DNA of 64,000 nucleotides. It comes from a bacterium (GTDB taxonomy: Bacteria; 4484-113; JAFGCY01). The translations under genes were made by a program, and so were the position numbers. The notes under the pieces were generated by a model. The model did no database searches. It was not told the origin of the DNA and saw only the letters and a list, made by a program, of their open reading frames with translations. This document shows positions 8,608 to 15,936 of this stretch, piece by piece; position 1 is the stretch's first letter, and the number at the start of each line of letters is the position of its first letter. The stretch spans positions 1-64,000 of the forward strand of contig JADZFO010000007.1 of NCBI GenBank assembly GCA_020849855.1. Reading direction: 5' to 3'.

Positions 8608-8613
8608 ATCCAG

Positions 8614-8619
8614 ATCTTA
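8614..8619 (-). promoter_or_regulatory. -10 box TAAGAT, leaderless geometry
   Basis: TAAGAT on the minus strand is separated by six bases from the ATG of the DinB-like gene. It is the same hexamer and spacing as at uvrD. Confidence 0.5.
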
Positions 8620-8678
8620 GCCGCCCGGACTGCGGCATTCAAGCAGGCCGGCTTCACCATGACTTCACACACCTGCCG

Positions 8679-8684
8679 CACAAT
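8679..8684 (+). promoter_or_regulatory. -10-like CACAAT, leaderless geometry
   Basis: CACAAT is followed by six bases and the ATG of the ArsC-like gene. Match to TATAAT is only four of six, so this is the weakest member of the set. Confidence 0.3.
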
Positions 8685-8690
8685 CTGAGC

Positions 8691-9137
8691 ATGAGCAAGT
8701 TCAAAGTGCTTTTCCTGTGCAGCGCCAACTCCTGCCGCAGCCAGATGGCCGAGGCCTACCTGCGCCGCCTGGCGGGCCAGGACTTCGAGGCCTGCAGCGC
8801 CGGAACCCAGCCGCAGCCCATCCATCCGCTGACAATCAAGGTCCTGCAGGAACACGGCATCAGCATCGAGGAGCAGAGCAGCAAGCCGCTCGAGGCCCTG
8901 GCCGGCCAGCGCTTTGATCTGCTCGTCACGGTCTGTGACAAGGCTGCCGGGCTGTGTCCCGTCCTGCCGGGCGGCATCGCCGCGGAAGTGCTCCACATGG
9001 GCTTCGAAGACCCGGCCAGCTTCCAGGGCGACAGCCTGGCCGTCCTGGACAAGTTCCGCGAAGTTCGTGATGAGATCCACCGGGGCGTCATCGCGCTGGT
9101 CCACATGCTGCGCGAGCGCCAGCGCCGCTCAGCCTAG
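8691..9137 (+). CDS. Thioredoxin-coupled arsenate reductase / low-MW protein tyrosine phosphatase family
   Basis: A 148-residue protein with the P-loop CSANSCRS at the N-terminus, the phosphatase-like CX5R active site. The thioredoxin-linked ArsC family (pI258 type) also needs two more Cys in a flexible segment; here they are in TVCDKAAGLCPVLPG, matching Cys82 and Cys89. An Asp-Pro (EDPASF) supplies the general acid. This supports arsenate reduction over a pure phosphatase role, though no ars operon genes adjoin. Cytoplasmic. The start ATG has a CACAAT box six bases upstream and no Shine-Dalgarno sequence. Confidence 0.85.
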   Translation: MSKFKVLFLCSANSCRSQMAEAYLRRLAGQDFEACSAGTQPQPIHPLTIKVLQEHGISIEEQSSKPLEALAGQRFDLLVTVCDKAAGLCPVLPGGIAAEVLHMGFEDPASFQGDSLAVLDKFREVRDEIHRGVIALVHMLRERQRRSA

Positions 9138-9174
9138 GCAAGAGGCTCGCGCAGGCTCCATCAAGGCGGCTGCC

Positions 9175-9654
9175 TCAGGGCTGCAGGCTCAGCATGGCCC
9201 GGCGGGCCGCGTTGCGGCGCAGCTGCGCCTGCGCCTGCGTTGCACCCGCCAGCACATCGGCCGGCACCTGGCTCAGCAGCGGCTGCTCTGTCCTGAAGGG
9301 GGTGCGCATCCCCGGCGGCAGCCCCGCGGCCGGGCCTATACCGCCCCGGCGCAGCAGCTCAACTTCGCGGCGCAGCAGGCGCAGCTCGGCGCTCAGCTCG
9401 GCCATCGCGCCGCTCAGGCCGGGCTGGATACGCAGCCCGGGCGCGTCAAAGCCGCTGCCCGCCTGTGGGCCGAGGTTTCTGGTGATGAAGGTCTGGGTGC
9501 CGCGGGAGGCCTCCCAGGCGGAGCGTTCAAGGGCCAGCAGGCTGTGCAGGCGGCCAAGGCGCGCTTCAAGCTGCCTCGCCCTTATGCCGCCGGCGCGTTC
9601 CGGGGGGAAAGCCGCCCCCAGCGGTCGCGCAGCCTCCGTGCTGTCCTGGCTCAC
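9175..9654 (-). CDS. Hypothetical protein with helical/coiled-coil segment
   Basis: A 159-residue protein of unknown function. A helical region (MAELSAELRLLRREVELLRR, split by Gly/Pro-rich stretches) suggests a short coiled coil. No signal peptide is present. The GTG start lies six bases after TATACT on the minus strand, so the transcript may be leaderless. The first 32 codons are duplicated at 11347-11444, with the original upstream DNA seemingly displaced there by the AT-rich island. This gene may thus now be driven by island sequence. Confidence 0.6.
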   Translation of the reverse strand: MSQDSTEAARPLGAAFPPERAGGIRARQLEARLGRLHSLLALERSAWEASRGTQTFITRNLGPQAGSGFDAPGLRIQPGLSGAMAELSAELRLLRREVELLRRGGIGPAAGLPPGMRTPFRTEQPLLSQVPADVLAGATQAQAQLRRNAARRAMLSLQP

Positions 9655-9655
9655 G
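9558..9655. repeat. 98-bp direct repeat, left copy
   Basis: This segment, the 5' end of the gene at 9175-9654, recurs at 11347-11444 with one mismatch (T at 9583, G at 11372). The two copies bracket the AT-rich island. Confidence 0.95.
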
Positions 9656-9660
9656 AGGAG

Positions 9661-9666
9661 AGTATA
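9661..9666 (-). promoter_or_regulatory. -10 box TATACT, leaderless geometry
   Basis: TATACT on the minus strand lies six bases before the GTG of the coiled-coil protein gene. The right-hand duplicate at 11450-11455 has TATAAT at the same spacing. Confidence 0.4.
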
Positions 9667-9678
9667 CCGGCACTAACG

Positions 9679-10260
9679 CTATATTTCCCTGCAACCAAAT
9701 TCTTCTGAGCAATAATAGGCTTGGGAGCCGGTTACTATGCCATATGGGCTGTTGTACCAGTCATCTGTATCATCTTGGGACCGCTCGTATTCGTCATCAT
9801 CATCTTCAAGCTCACTACAAAAACCGCCAGGAACACATGAGCAAACCTTTGGCGTGCCCATCGCCCAGCAGGAAACTTCAGCCCGTTGTGAAGGGTCATC
9901 AGCGCTGGGCCAGTATTTGTCAGCATTGACTGAGCTGCCACCCCCGCTGCAAGGCCCAGGCCCAGAGTGTGAAGTGCAGGTGTACTCATCGCAGTTAGTT
10001 TCTGTGGAGGCGAAGCAGAGCTTAAGCTTTTGCAGGCCCGGGCAGATCTCATATTCCTTGCAATAGACTTCGGCTGCGTGGTCGGGATCGCAAATATACT
10101 CGCAGGAGTTGATAAACTGGGAAGGAACTGACCTGCCAGAGTAGTTGATAACATGGCCAATACAGCAATGGTGCGTGCTAGCTGAGACTCGGCATGCCCC
10201 AGCCAGAACGAGAATTACCGTAAGGATTGCGAACGTGATGTTTCGAGTAAAAACTCCCAC
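9679..10260 (-). CDS. Cys-rich exported hypothetical protein
   Basis: A 193-residue protein starting at GTG, with a GAGGTGGAGA ribosome-binding region. The N-terminus is a signal peptide (TFAILTVILVLAGAC); cleavage could be at a weak lipobox or after VSA. The mature part has about 18 Cys, including CCIG, CEYICDPD, CKEYEICPG and CSCVPGGFC, suggesting several disulfides as in secreted toxins or matrix proteins. An acidic run (EDDDDEYE) lies near the C-terminus. It is downstream of the next lipoprotein gene with 26 bp between them, so the two are probably cotranscribed. No family recognised; lies in an AT-rich island. Confidence 0.6.
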   Translation of the reverse strand: MGVFTRNITFAILTVILVLAGACRVSASTHHCCIGHVINYSGRSVPSQFINSCEYICDPDHAAEVYCKEYEICPGLQKLKLCFASTETNCDEYTCTSHSGPGPCSGGGSSVNADKYWPSADDPSQRAEVSCWAMGTPKVCSCVPGGFCSELEDDDDEYERSQDDTDDWYNSPYGIVTGSQAYYCSEEFGCREI

Positions 10261-10286
10261 TCTCCACCTCGATCAAGGATTGGAAA

Positions 10287-11228
10287 CTAGCCGTTAGCTT
10301 CATTTTGAAAGTCGAATATCTGCTGAACAGTTGCCGGAGCCAGCTTTTGGAACCAGTGCCTGTCGTTCTGGGGCGGAGTTGCGGTCGAGTCAATTTCGGT
10401 GGCGTCCCAATTCCACGTGCTTGATGGCCGATCGGTTTCAGAATCACGAAACTCCACAATCCCGCCGGGAAGCCACGTAAACTCACCTACTGGGACCTCA
10501 CTGTCAGGATAACGATGTGCATAAATTAGGAACCACCAATGACCGCACCCGTGTCCCAGTTCATTTCCTTCTCCGTCATACAGGAAATACTCATGGGGTT
10601 CAGCAGCATTTTCTCCTTCGTCAGCGTGTGCCGAGTTCTTGTCACCTGATACTGAGTTACTCGTTACAATGTAATCGTCAGAAAGCAGGATGCAGCTCGC
10701 AGGTATTGTGCCCTGAACCAACCAGCTTGGTACTTCAGGATAGAAGCCAGCGCGGATCCTGTCACATGCTTGGAAGCAGTCCTGAAAAACATCGTGTTCA
10801 ACAGATCCATAACCGCAAACCCATTTGCGCTGAGCTTCGTAGGATCTAACAGAGCCATCGGAAACAGAGGCTTCGTACTCTCGAACCCCTTGCTCCATTG
10901 GCACAAGAAAGCCCTCTTCAGTGACATTCGTTATCAGGCTGTCATATTGAAAGGTTGTGCTGGATACTCGCTGTTTCGTCGTAATATCTTTAAGATTACC
11001 CGTGCTCTCTGTGTCCAAATTTGTATAGAGCCAGTAATCCCAAGGTCTGTACTGATCCTTGAACGGGTTATCGGGATCCTCCATAGGGCGTACGGAGATT
11101 TGCTTGGCTGGATTCTCTTTGATCTGTTCCGAATAACTACGCGAACTGTTGCAGCCAAAAGAAACTGCCATTGCCAGAATGCACAACACTGTGAACACCC
11201 ACAAAAATAATCGCCTGGACAAGCCCAT
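10287..11228 (-). CDS. Hypothetical lipoprotein of the AT-rich island
   Basis: A 313-residue protein with a strong GGGAGGAA ribosome-binding site directly before ATG. The signal peptide ends in VSFGC, a lipobox-like site. The mature part is rich in Tyr, Trp, Asp and Ser. A motif HEYFLYDGEGNELGHGCGHW followed by WFLIYAHRYPD is distinctive but not recognised. Codon use is AT-richer than in neighbouring genes, which supports recent acquisition. Likely the first gene of a two-gene unit with the Cys-rich protein. Confidence 0.65.
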   Translation of the reverse strand: MGLSRRLFLWVFTVLCILAMAVSFGCNSSRSYSEQIKENPAKQISVRPMEDPDNPFKDQYRPWDYWLYTNLDTESTGNLKDITTKQRVSSTTFQYDSLITNVTEEGFLVPMEQGVREYEASVSDGSVRSYEAQRKWVCGYGSVEHDVFQDCFQACDRIRAGFYPEVPSWLVQGTIPASCILLSDDYIVTSNSVSGDKNSAHADEGENAAEPHEYFLYDGEGNELGHGCGHWWFLIYAHRYPDSEVPVGEFTWLPGGIVEFRDSETDRPSSTWNWDATEIDSTATPPQNDRHWFQKLAPATVQQIFDFQNEANG

Positions 11229-11262
11229 TTCCTCCCAGAAGGAATACGCTCAGTAAGCATAC

Positions 11263-11282
11263 GGTGTGTGTGTGTGTGTGTG
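11263..11282. repeat. GT dinucleotide microsatellite
   Basis: About ten GT units lie just upstream of the island lipoprotein gene. It could be a phase-variable tract affecting that gene's promoter, but its position relative to any -35/-10 pair is unknown. Confidence 0.8.
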
Positions 11283-11346
11283 TCAAGTCTTTTTTCAAGA
11301 ATTGTATTGTGACTTCCTTCACAATTAAATGCTAGTGAATTGTACT

Positions 11347-11444
11347 GGCGCGCTTCAAGCTGCCTCGCCCTGATGCCGCCGGCGCGTTCCGGGGGGAAAG
11401 CCGCCCCCAGCGGTCGCGCAGCCTCCGTGCTGTCCTGGCTCACG
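11347..11444 (-). pseudogene. 98-bp direct repeat, right copy: orphan 5' fragment of the coiled-coil protein gene
   Basis: It encodes the first 32 residues of the protein at 9175-9654, from the same GTG, then runs into unrelated island sequence. TATAAT at 11450-11455 on the minus strand lies six bases before the GTG, so this copy keeps what looks like the original promoter. Confidence 0.85.
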
Positions 11445-11473
11445 CAGGGATTATAACGGGATTTTCTGGAGCG

Positions 11474-11652
11474 CGGGACATTGTCCCGTAAGGAGCGCGG
11501 GACATAGTCCCGTAAAGCGCTCGCACCTGCTCTCCGCGGATCTGCGCTGAAAGTCAGCGGCCTGCAATCATGCGAAGCTGTGCAGGATGCGGCCGCCATG
11601 CGCTGCGGCGATTCGCAGCGAATAGTCCAACGGGATACGGGACACTGTCCCG
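11474..11652. repeat. Three copies of a 15-bp near-palindrome (CGGGAC-NNN-GTCCCG)
   Basis: Copies at 11474-11488 (centre ATT), 11498-11512 (centre ATA) and 11638-11652 (centre ACT). The first two are 24 bp apart. They sit between the displaced 5' fragment and the 3' end of the AAA+ ATPase gene. They could be repressor operators or short extragenic palindromes; the third, abutting the ATPase stop codon, could end transcription. Confidence 0.75.
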
Positions 11653-11659
11653 CGCTCCG

Positions 11660-13018
11660 TTAATAGCGCTCCACCACGATCTCTGTCTTGGTCACCTTGC
11701 GGCGGCGTGGGGCCTTGGCTCCGGGCTCCAGTTCCTCAAGCCGCGGCGCGCGCATGAACTTGATCTCGCGGCGCGGGCGGCCGTCCGGGTAGGGCTCCAC
11801 TTCCTCCACCACCGCCTCCAGCATGTCGCCTTCGCGGATCAGGCCATAGGCGTGCAGCTCGGCCACCTTCGTATCGATGTACTTCTCCACGGCGCGCACA
11901 AGCGGGCGCACACCCAGCTCCTGGTCGATGCCGCGGTCCACCAGCCAGTCGCGGGCGGCGGAGCTGAGCTTCAGGTGGAAGCCCATGCCGGCAAAGCGCG
12001 CGGCCGAGATGTTCAGCAGCTTCTGCAGGATGTCATACAGGCTGTGGCGGCTCAGGGCGCGGAAGACGATGAACTCCGTCAGCCGGTTGCGGAACTCCGG
12101 GCTGAACATGCGCTTCATGGCTTCCTTGGCCGCTGTATAGATCTGGTAGTCCGTCTGCGCCGCCGTCGCCGCGGGAGGCTCGTTGCGGAAGCCGATGCGG
12201 CTGGCGTGCAGGATGTTGTCGATGTCGAAGGCGCCGATGTTGGAGGTCATGATGACGATGCAGTCCTCGAAGGAGACCGAGCCGTCATCCTCCTTGGTCC
12301 GCCGGGCCAGGGTGATGCGGCCCTCGTCCATGATCTGCAGCAGCAGGTTATGCAGGCGGTAATGCCCCTTCTCCACTTCATCAAAGAGGATCACCCGGTT
12401 CTTCACGCCCTCCACGTTCTCGCGCTGGAAGACGGCCGGCAGGTCGGAGCCCACATAGCCCGGAGGCGCGCCGATCAGGCGGGCGATGGCATGCGGCTCG
12501 CTGTATTCCGAGCAGTCGATCTTCAGCACGGCGCGGTAGTCGTCATGCAGGGCCTTGGCCAGCGCGCGGACGGTCTCAGTCTTGCCCACGCCGGTCGGGC
12601 CGGCGAAGAACATCACGCTGATCGGGCGGCCCGGGGTGCGGAAGCCCTCGCGGGCCCGCAGCAGGGCGCGGCTGATCGCCGAGATGGCGCGGTCCTGGCC
12701 GATGACTTCCTTCTTCAGCACCTCGACGATGTCGTCCACCGGGCTGCGCGCGCCGCTGGGGATCACCACCGGGATAGTGGCCTCCACTTCGGTAATCAGC
12801 GGTGGCCGCTGGCCGGCGCCGGAGCTGCCGTCACGGCTGACCTCGACCGGATAGTCCGATTCACCGCCGGCAGTTGCGCTCAGCGCCTTGCCGCGACGGC
12901 GGGACTCGGCGGCCACATCCTTGCTGGTGGCCGGTTCAAGCAGCGGCGCCTTGCGACCGCCGCGGGCCGGGGCCTTGGGCGGTTCAACTGGCGCGTCTGT
13001 CTTTTTGCGCGGAGGCAT
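11660..13018 (-). CDS. Single-module AAA+ ATPase resembling the ClpB/ClpC D2 domain
   Basis: A 452-residue ATPase with a Pro/Ala/Lys-rich, probably disordered N-terminal 100 residues. The AAA+ core follows: VIGQDRAISAISRAL, Walker A GPTGVGKTE, RLIGAPPGYVG, Walker B VILFDEVEKG, sensor 1 IVIMTSNIG and FRNRLTEF with the arginine finger region. A C-terminal ClpB-type small domain has ELGVRPLVRAVEKYI. It lacks the Clp N-domain, D1 and the middle coiled coil of ClpB, and the zinc finger of ClpX. The C-terminus is basic (PRRRKVTK). Likely an unfoldase or remodeler, hexameric and cytoplasmic; partner unknown. GCCGATAA lies 10 bases upstream of the ATG, with no Shine-Dalgarno sequence. Confidence 0.85.
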   Translation of the reverse strand: MPPRKKTDAPVEPPKAPARGGRKAPLLEPATSKDVAAESRRRGKALSATAGGESDYPVEVSRDGSSGAGQRPPLITEVEATIPVVIPSGARSPVDDIVEVLKKEVIGQDRAISAISRALLRAREGFRTPGRPISVMFFAGPTGVGKTETVRALAKALHDDYRAVLKIDCSEYSEPHAIARLIGAPPGYVGSDLPAVFQRENVEGVKNRVILFDEVEKGHYRLHNLLLQIMDEGRITLARRTKEDDGSVSFEDCIVIMTSNIGAFDIDNILHASRIGFRNEPPAATAAQTDYQIYTAAKEAMKRMFSPEFRNRLTEFIVFRALSRHSLYDILQKLLNISAARFAGMGFHLKLSSAARDWLVDRGIDQELGVRPLVRAVEKYIDTKVAELHAYGLIREGDMLEAVVEEVEPYPDGRPRREIKFMRAPRLEELEPGAKAPRRRKVTKTEIVVERY

Positions 13019-13028
13019 AGTGATTAGT

Positions 13029-13036
13029 TTATCGGC
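13029..13036 (-). promoter_or_regulatory. GCCGATAA octamer upstream of the AAA+ ATPase
   Basis: Sigma-28-like -10 element on the minus strand. No acceptable -35 at 11-bp spacing was found, so this may be chance or part of another promoter class. Confidence 0.25.
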
Positions 13037-13180
13037 AGTTCAGACCGCCTTGAGCAACCCTTGTTCATTTCGCGCCGCCGGGGCCAGGCAGCCCTGCGGC
13101 AAAGCTTGCACGCTGCACCGCTGCAGGCTCCCGCGGACTACGCCGGGACAGGTTTCATCACAAGTTAACTTGCACAGCGT

Positions 13181-13228
13181 TTCAAGACCGGCCCGCCGGG
13201 GGTAAAGCATCCGGTTTCGCAGGAAACC
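13181..13228 (+). promoter_or_regulatory. Shared promoter/hairpin leader, copy 1
   Basis: TTCAAG (13181-13186), 16 bp, TAAAGC (13203-13208), then the hairpin GGTTTC-GCAG-GAAACC (13213-13228), 31 nt before the ATG. The same layout precedes all four small lipoprotein genes. Confidence 0.65.
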
Positions 13229-13259
13229 CCCGCAACACCAACGAAGTAAGGAGACTTCA

Positions 13260-13883
13260 ATGAAAGCGCTGAACCTTTACCTGTGGATCTCTGCCCTGGT
13301 CCTTAGCCTCGGCCTGGCCTCCTGTGGAGGCACGGACGCCGGCTCCCCCATCCAGGCTGGCCTGGATGCTCAGCAGCAGGAGGCTGCGGGCGACGCCCCG
13401 GACACGGCAGCGCTGCAGGACGCGCCGCGTGACAGCAGCTACCTGCCCGGGGGCTATGCCTACTGCTATGGCCCCTACAGCATGGTCAACCACCACTACA
13501 ACTACAACTATTACTGGGGCAATGTGAAGGAAGCCCCGGACGGCCTGGGCGACAAGCTCAGCATCCGCGGCGGCAAATCCACCCCAAGCGGCGTGCGCTA
13601 CTGGTTCACCAAGGGCCAGGGCCAGGCGGCTAACGCCCGGATCCGCCGGCTCTACTTCCAGGGCTTCGGCACGCAGCTGCAGGTGCACCTGCTTAATGTC
13701 AGCACCGGCAACTATGACCCCTGGCAGACCCTGAACATGAACGATGCCGCGGCGCACAACCACTGGCCCAGCCTGCGCGTCGACCCCCAGCACGTGAACA
13801 GCGCCGGCCGCGTGGTAGCTGAAGTACGCAGCCCCGCCGGCCAGGTCAATGATCTCTACGTGATCATGAGCGACGTCTGGTAA
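13260..13883 (+). CDS. Small lipoprotein family member A1
   Basis: A 207-residue lipoprotein. AAGGAG precedes the ATG. The signal peptide ends LASC, followed by a GSPIQ motif shared by all four tandem paralogues. The C-terminal domain is type A, also seen in the gene at 16014: a LPGGYAYCY segment with a Tyr/His-rich strand (NHHYNYNYYWG), VRYWF, LQVHLLN, PQHVNSAGRVVAEVR. It looks like a secreted beta-sandwich. Function unknown; a surface or matrix protein is inference. It has its own promoter-like leader and a downstream GC-rich hairpin, so it is probably monocistronic. Confidence 0.75.
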   Translation: MKALNLYLWISALVLSLGLASCGGTDAGSPIQAGLDAQQQEAAGDAPDTAALQDAPRDSSYLPGGYAYCYGPYSMVNHHYNYNYYWGNVKEAPDGLGDKLSIRGGKSTPSGVRYWFTKGQGQAANARIRRLYFQGFGTQLQVHLLNVSTGNYDPWQTLNMNDAAAHNHWPSLRVDPQHVNSAGRVVAEVRSPAGQVNDLYVIMSDVW

Positions 13884-13951
13884 AGCGCTCTCTCCCCAGT
13901 CTGTTAAAGCAGTCTCTCTCCCCCGGAGTGACGGATACAGGAATATCGGAG

Positions 13952-13972
13952 GCGGCGGGCTTGTCCCGCCGC
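13952..13972 (+). terminator. Terminator-like hairpin after lipoprotein A1
   Basis: GCGGCGGG pairs with CCCGCCGC around a short loop and is followed by TTCTGC. The U-tract is weak. Confidence 0.5.
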
Positions 13973-14108
13973 TTCTGCATTTCCAGCCGTGGCAGCTGTC
14001 GATAGCGCCGCCCCCGCAGCGGCATCCAAACAAAACAGCAGCGCCGCCCCCCCGCAGCGGCGTCTATGCCGTTCCCGCAATACTTCTTCGCAGTCCGCAG
14101 CAATTCTG

Positions 14109-14157
14109 TTTGCCGCGGCGGCATCCCGGGTAAGACATGCGGTTTCAGCCAGAAGCC
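14109..14157 (+). promoter_or_regulatory. Shared promoter/hairpin leader, copy 2
   Basis: TTTGCC (14109-14114), 16 bp, TAAGAC (14131-14136), then hairpin GGTTTC-AGCCA-GAAGCC (14141-14157) with a G-U pair, 27 nt before the ATG. Confidence 0.6.
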
Positions 14158-14184
14158 CCAAGACTTTCCTCAGGGAGATATGCA

Positions 14185-14832
14185 ATGAACAGCTTCAACA
14201 CCGGACTGCGGGTATCGTGTTTAGCCCTGCTCGCGCTGCTCGCCTCCTGCTCTGGCCAGAACATTGGCTCCCCCATCCAGGACAAGCTGGATGCAGTGCC
14301 CGCCGTCGAGGACCACGAGGCCTCGCGCAAGGGCAATGTTGAGTTCGAGTGGAAGGTTGAGAAAGGCGAGAGCATGGAAGCTGATCTCGGTCTTGAGGCT
14401 TCCGACGGACGCCGCTCCGTGTCCTTCACCCCCGGCCTGCCGGTGCCCCTGGCCGCCGGCGCGGGTTTCCCGAACATCCTGGGCTACGGCTGGAAGGGCG
14501 GCATGGTCACCGAGGGCGCGGCCCCCAGCTGGGTCAAGCTGACCACCACCGACAAGCGCAAGCCGGCCTGGATCCGCTACCACATGCAGGAGGCCGTGGC
14601 CGGCCGTCTGCTGAACCTGCGCATCCACGGCGCGGGCAGCGGCATGCAGGTGCACATGTACAACTGGAGCACCGGCACCTGGAACAGCTTTGGCATGCAC
14701 AACCTCTCGGCCGGGCCGGCGAACATCCCGGTGGCCATCCAGTATGCCCCCAACGGCATGACCTACCTGCGGCTCAGCGAGCCCGTGGTCGGCTCCACCC
14801 GCATCGACAAGATCGAAAGCTGGGTCTTCTAA
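14185..14832 (+). CDS. Small lipoprotein family member B1
   Basis: A 215-residue lipoprotein. ATG 14185 is chosen because CAGGGAGA precedes it and the signal peptide (LALLALLASC) starts properly there; a longer frame begins at 14137. After the lipobox comes NIGSPIQDKLDA, shared with its paralogues. The C-terminal domain is type B, as at 15116: FTPGLPVP, YGWKGGMV, WIRYHMQE, MQVHMYNWSTGTWNSFG, MTYLRLSEP. Probably an exported beta-rich domain; the MQVH(L/M)YN strand is shared with type A, so the two types may be distant homologues. Confidence 0.75.
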   Translation: MNSFNTGLRVSCLALLALLASCSGQNIGSPIQDKLDAVPAVEDHEASRKGNVEFEWKVEKGESMEADLGLEASDGRRSVSFTPGLPVPLAAGAGFPNILGYGWKGGMVTEGAAPSWVKLTTTDKRKPAWIRYHMQEAVAGRLLNLRIHGAGSGMQVHMYNWSTGTWNSFGMHNLSAGPANIPVAIQYAPNGMTYLRLSEPVVGSTRIDKIESWVF

Positions 14833-14868
14833 ACACGCTGCCAATCCAGAGCTGGATTGACCTGAAAT

Positions 14869-14898
14869 GCAAAGGGCCGGCCCCCGCCGACCCTTTGC
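14869..14898 (+). terminator. Hairpin after lipoprotein B1
   Basis: GCAAAGGG pairs with CCCTTTGC, with further CCGGC/GCCGA pairing inside. The following T residues are few, so activity is uncertain. Confidence 0.55.
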
Positions 14899-14995
14899 TT
14901 TGGCCAGCGCCGGCACAGCCTTCCCGCCTGCCTGTGGCTTAAGCGCGTGTCCACTGAGTCGGGGGAAGTCCAGGGATCAATCCCTGCGAAGCTCA

Positions 14996-15020
14996 GCGTC
15001 CTATCTGTCTCTGCGCTTGG
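14996..15020. repeat. Dispersed short-word repeat related to 61268-61292
   Basis: A 25-bp segment built on GTCTCTGCG matches the segment at 61268-61292 at 21 of 25 positions. It lies between lipoproteins B1 and B2. Confidence 0.6.
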
Positions 15021-15039
15021 ATTTAATCCCCTATAGCTG

Positions 15040-15087
15040 TTTAGCCCGCCGCGGCCGCGGGTAACACTACCGGTTTCGCAGGAAACC
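15040..15087 (+). promoter_or_regulatory. Shared promoter/hairpin leader, copy 3
   Basis: TTTAGC (15040-15045), 16 bp, TAACAC (15062-15067), then hairpin GGTTTC-GCAG-GAAACC (15072-15087), 28 nt before the ATG. Confidence 0.65.
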
Positions 15088-15115
15088 CCACACAACAGAA
15101 GCAAGGAGATAAGTC

Positions 15116-15790
15116 ATGAAGCGCCCTGTAAACAAGCTCTCTGGAATCGCCCTGTGGGTTTCTTGTCTGGCCCTGCTGGTGCTGACCGCTTCCTGCGGCG
15201 GCGCCAACATCGGCTCCCCCATTCAGGATGACCTGAATGCAGGCTCTGAGCAGCCCCAGCTTGGTGAGCCGCCCTTTGACCCTGCCCTGCTGCCCGCCGA
15301 AGGCGAGACCAAGGGAGAGGCAGTCGAGATCATCGAAGAAGCTGTGATCATCGAGGAAGGCAAGAGCGCTTCCTATACCCCCGGCCTGCCGGTCTGGATC
15401 CCCAATGGCATCAGCCTGATGAACCCCCAGGCCTATGGCTGGAAGGGCGGCAACGTCAAGGACATTGCCGGCGCGCCCTTTGTCAAGCTGATCAACGCGC
15501 CGGGGATCGTGCCCCAGCCCGAAGCCTGGGTGCGCTATGACATTCGCGAGAACCAGCCCGGGCGCCTGCAGACCATCATGATCATGGGCACAGGCACCAA
15601 GCTGCGTGTGAACCTCTACAAGTGGAACAGCGCCGCTTGGCAGAACTTCGGCCTCTATGACCTGAACAACGGCCCGGTGATGATCCAGGTCCCGGCGGAG
15701 TATGTCCAGAACGGGCATGTCTACCTCAAGCTGCGCGAGCCCTACCTCGGCACCAGCCAGATCAACTCGATCGAGGTCAACGTCTTCTAG
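15116..15790 (+). CDS. Small lipoprotein family member B2
   Basis: A 224-residue lipoprotein with AAGGAGAT before the ATG and lipobox TASC. Residues from the lipobox to about 85 (NIGSPIQDDLNAGSEQPQLG and an acidic GEAVEIIEE stretch) are nearly identical to the next gene, including at DNA level. The C-terminal domain is instead type B, like the gene at 14185 (YGWKGGNV, WVRYDIRENQ, LRVNLYKW, YLKLREPYLGTSQINSIEVNVF). This mosaic suggests gene conversion or domain exchange inside the cluster. Followed by a strong intrinsic terminator. Confidence 0.75.
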   Translation: MKRPVNKLSGIALWVSCLALLVLTASCGGANIGSPIQDDLNAGSEQPQLGEPPFDPALLPAEGETKGEAVEIIEEAVIIEEGKSASYTPGLPVWIPNGISLMNPQAYGWKGGNVKDIAGAPFVKLINAPGIVPQPEAWVRYDIRENQPGRLQTIMIMGTGTKLRVNLYKWNSAAWQNFGLYDLNNGPVMIQVPAEYVQNGHVYLKLREPYLGTSQINSIEVNVF

Positions 15791-15844
15791 CAGCGCAGCC
15801 GGCAGCAGTCAGGCTGCAGGGCAGTATAGATACGGAATAAACAG

Positions 15845-15869
15845 CGGCGGGCCCCGGCCCGCCGTTTTT
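15845..15869 (+). terminator. Intrinsic terminator after lipoprotein B2
   Basis: CGGCGGGCC pairs with GGCCCGCCG and is followed by five T residues. Confidence 0.9.
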
Positions 15870-15936
15870 GCATGCTGGCTGCAGCGCTTTGCCGGTGCGG
15901 TCCCGCAGCGCTGCATGCTTCTTTTTCTCCCGCCTG

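Larger units (their letters stand above)
9656..11346. mobile_element. AT-rich island bounded by 98-bp direct repeats
   Basis: About 1.69 kb with clearly lower GC than its surroundings. It carries two minus-strand genes for exported proteins and a GT dinucleotide run. The flanking 98-bp repeat is a duplication of a host gene's 5' end. No transposase or integrase is present, so the mechanism is unknown; insertion with target duplication, or recombination-mediated capture, are both possible. Confidence 0.55.

Noticed and set aside
11570-13027. 485-codon plus-strand open frame
   Set aside because: Antisense of the AAA+ ATPase; no domain and shadow-type composition.
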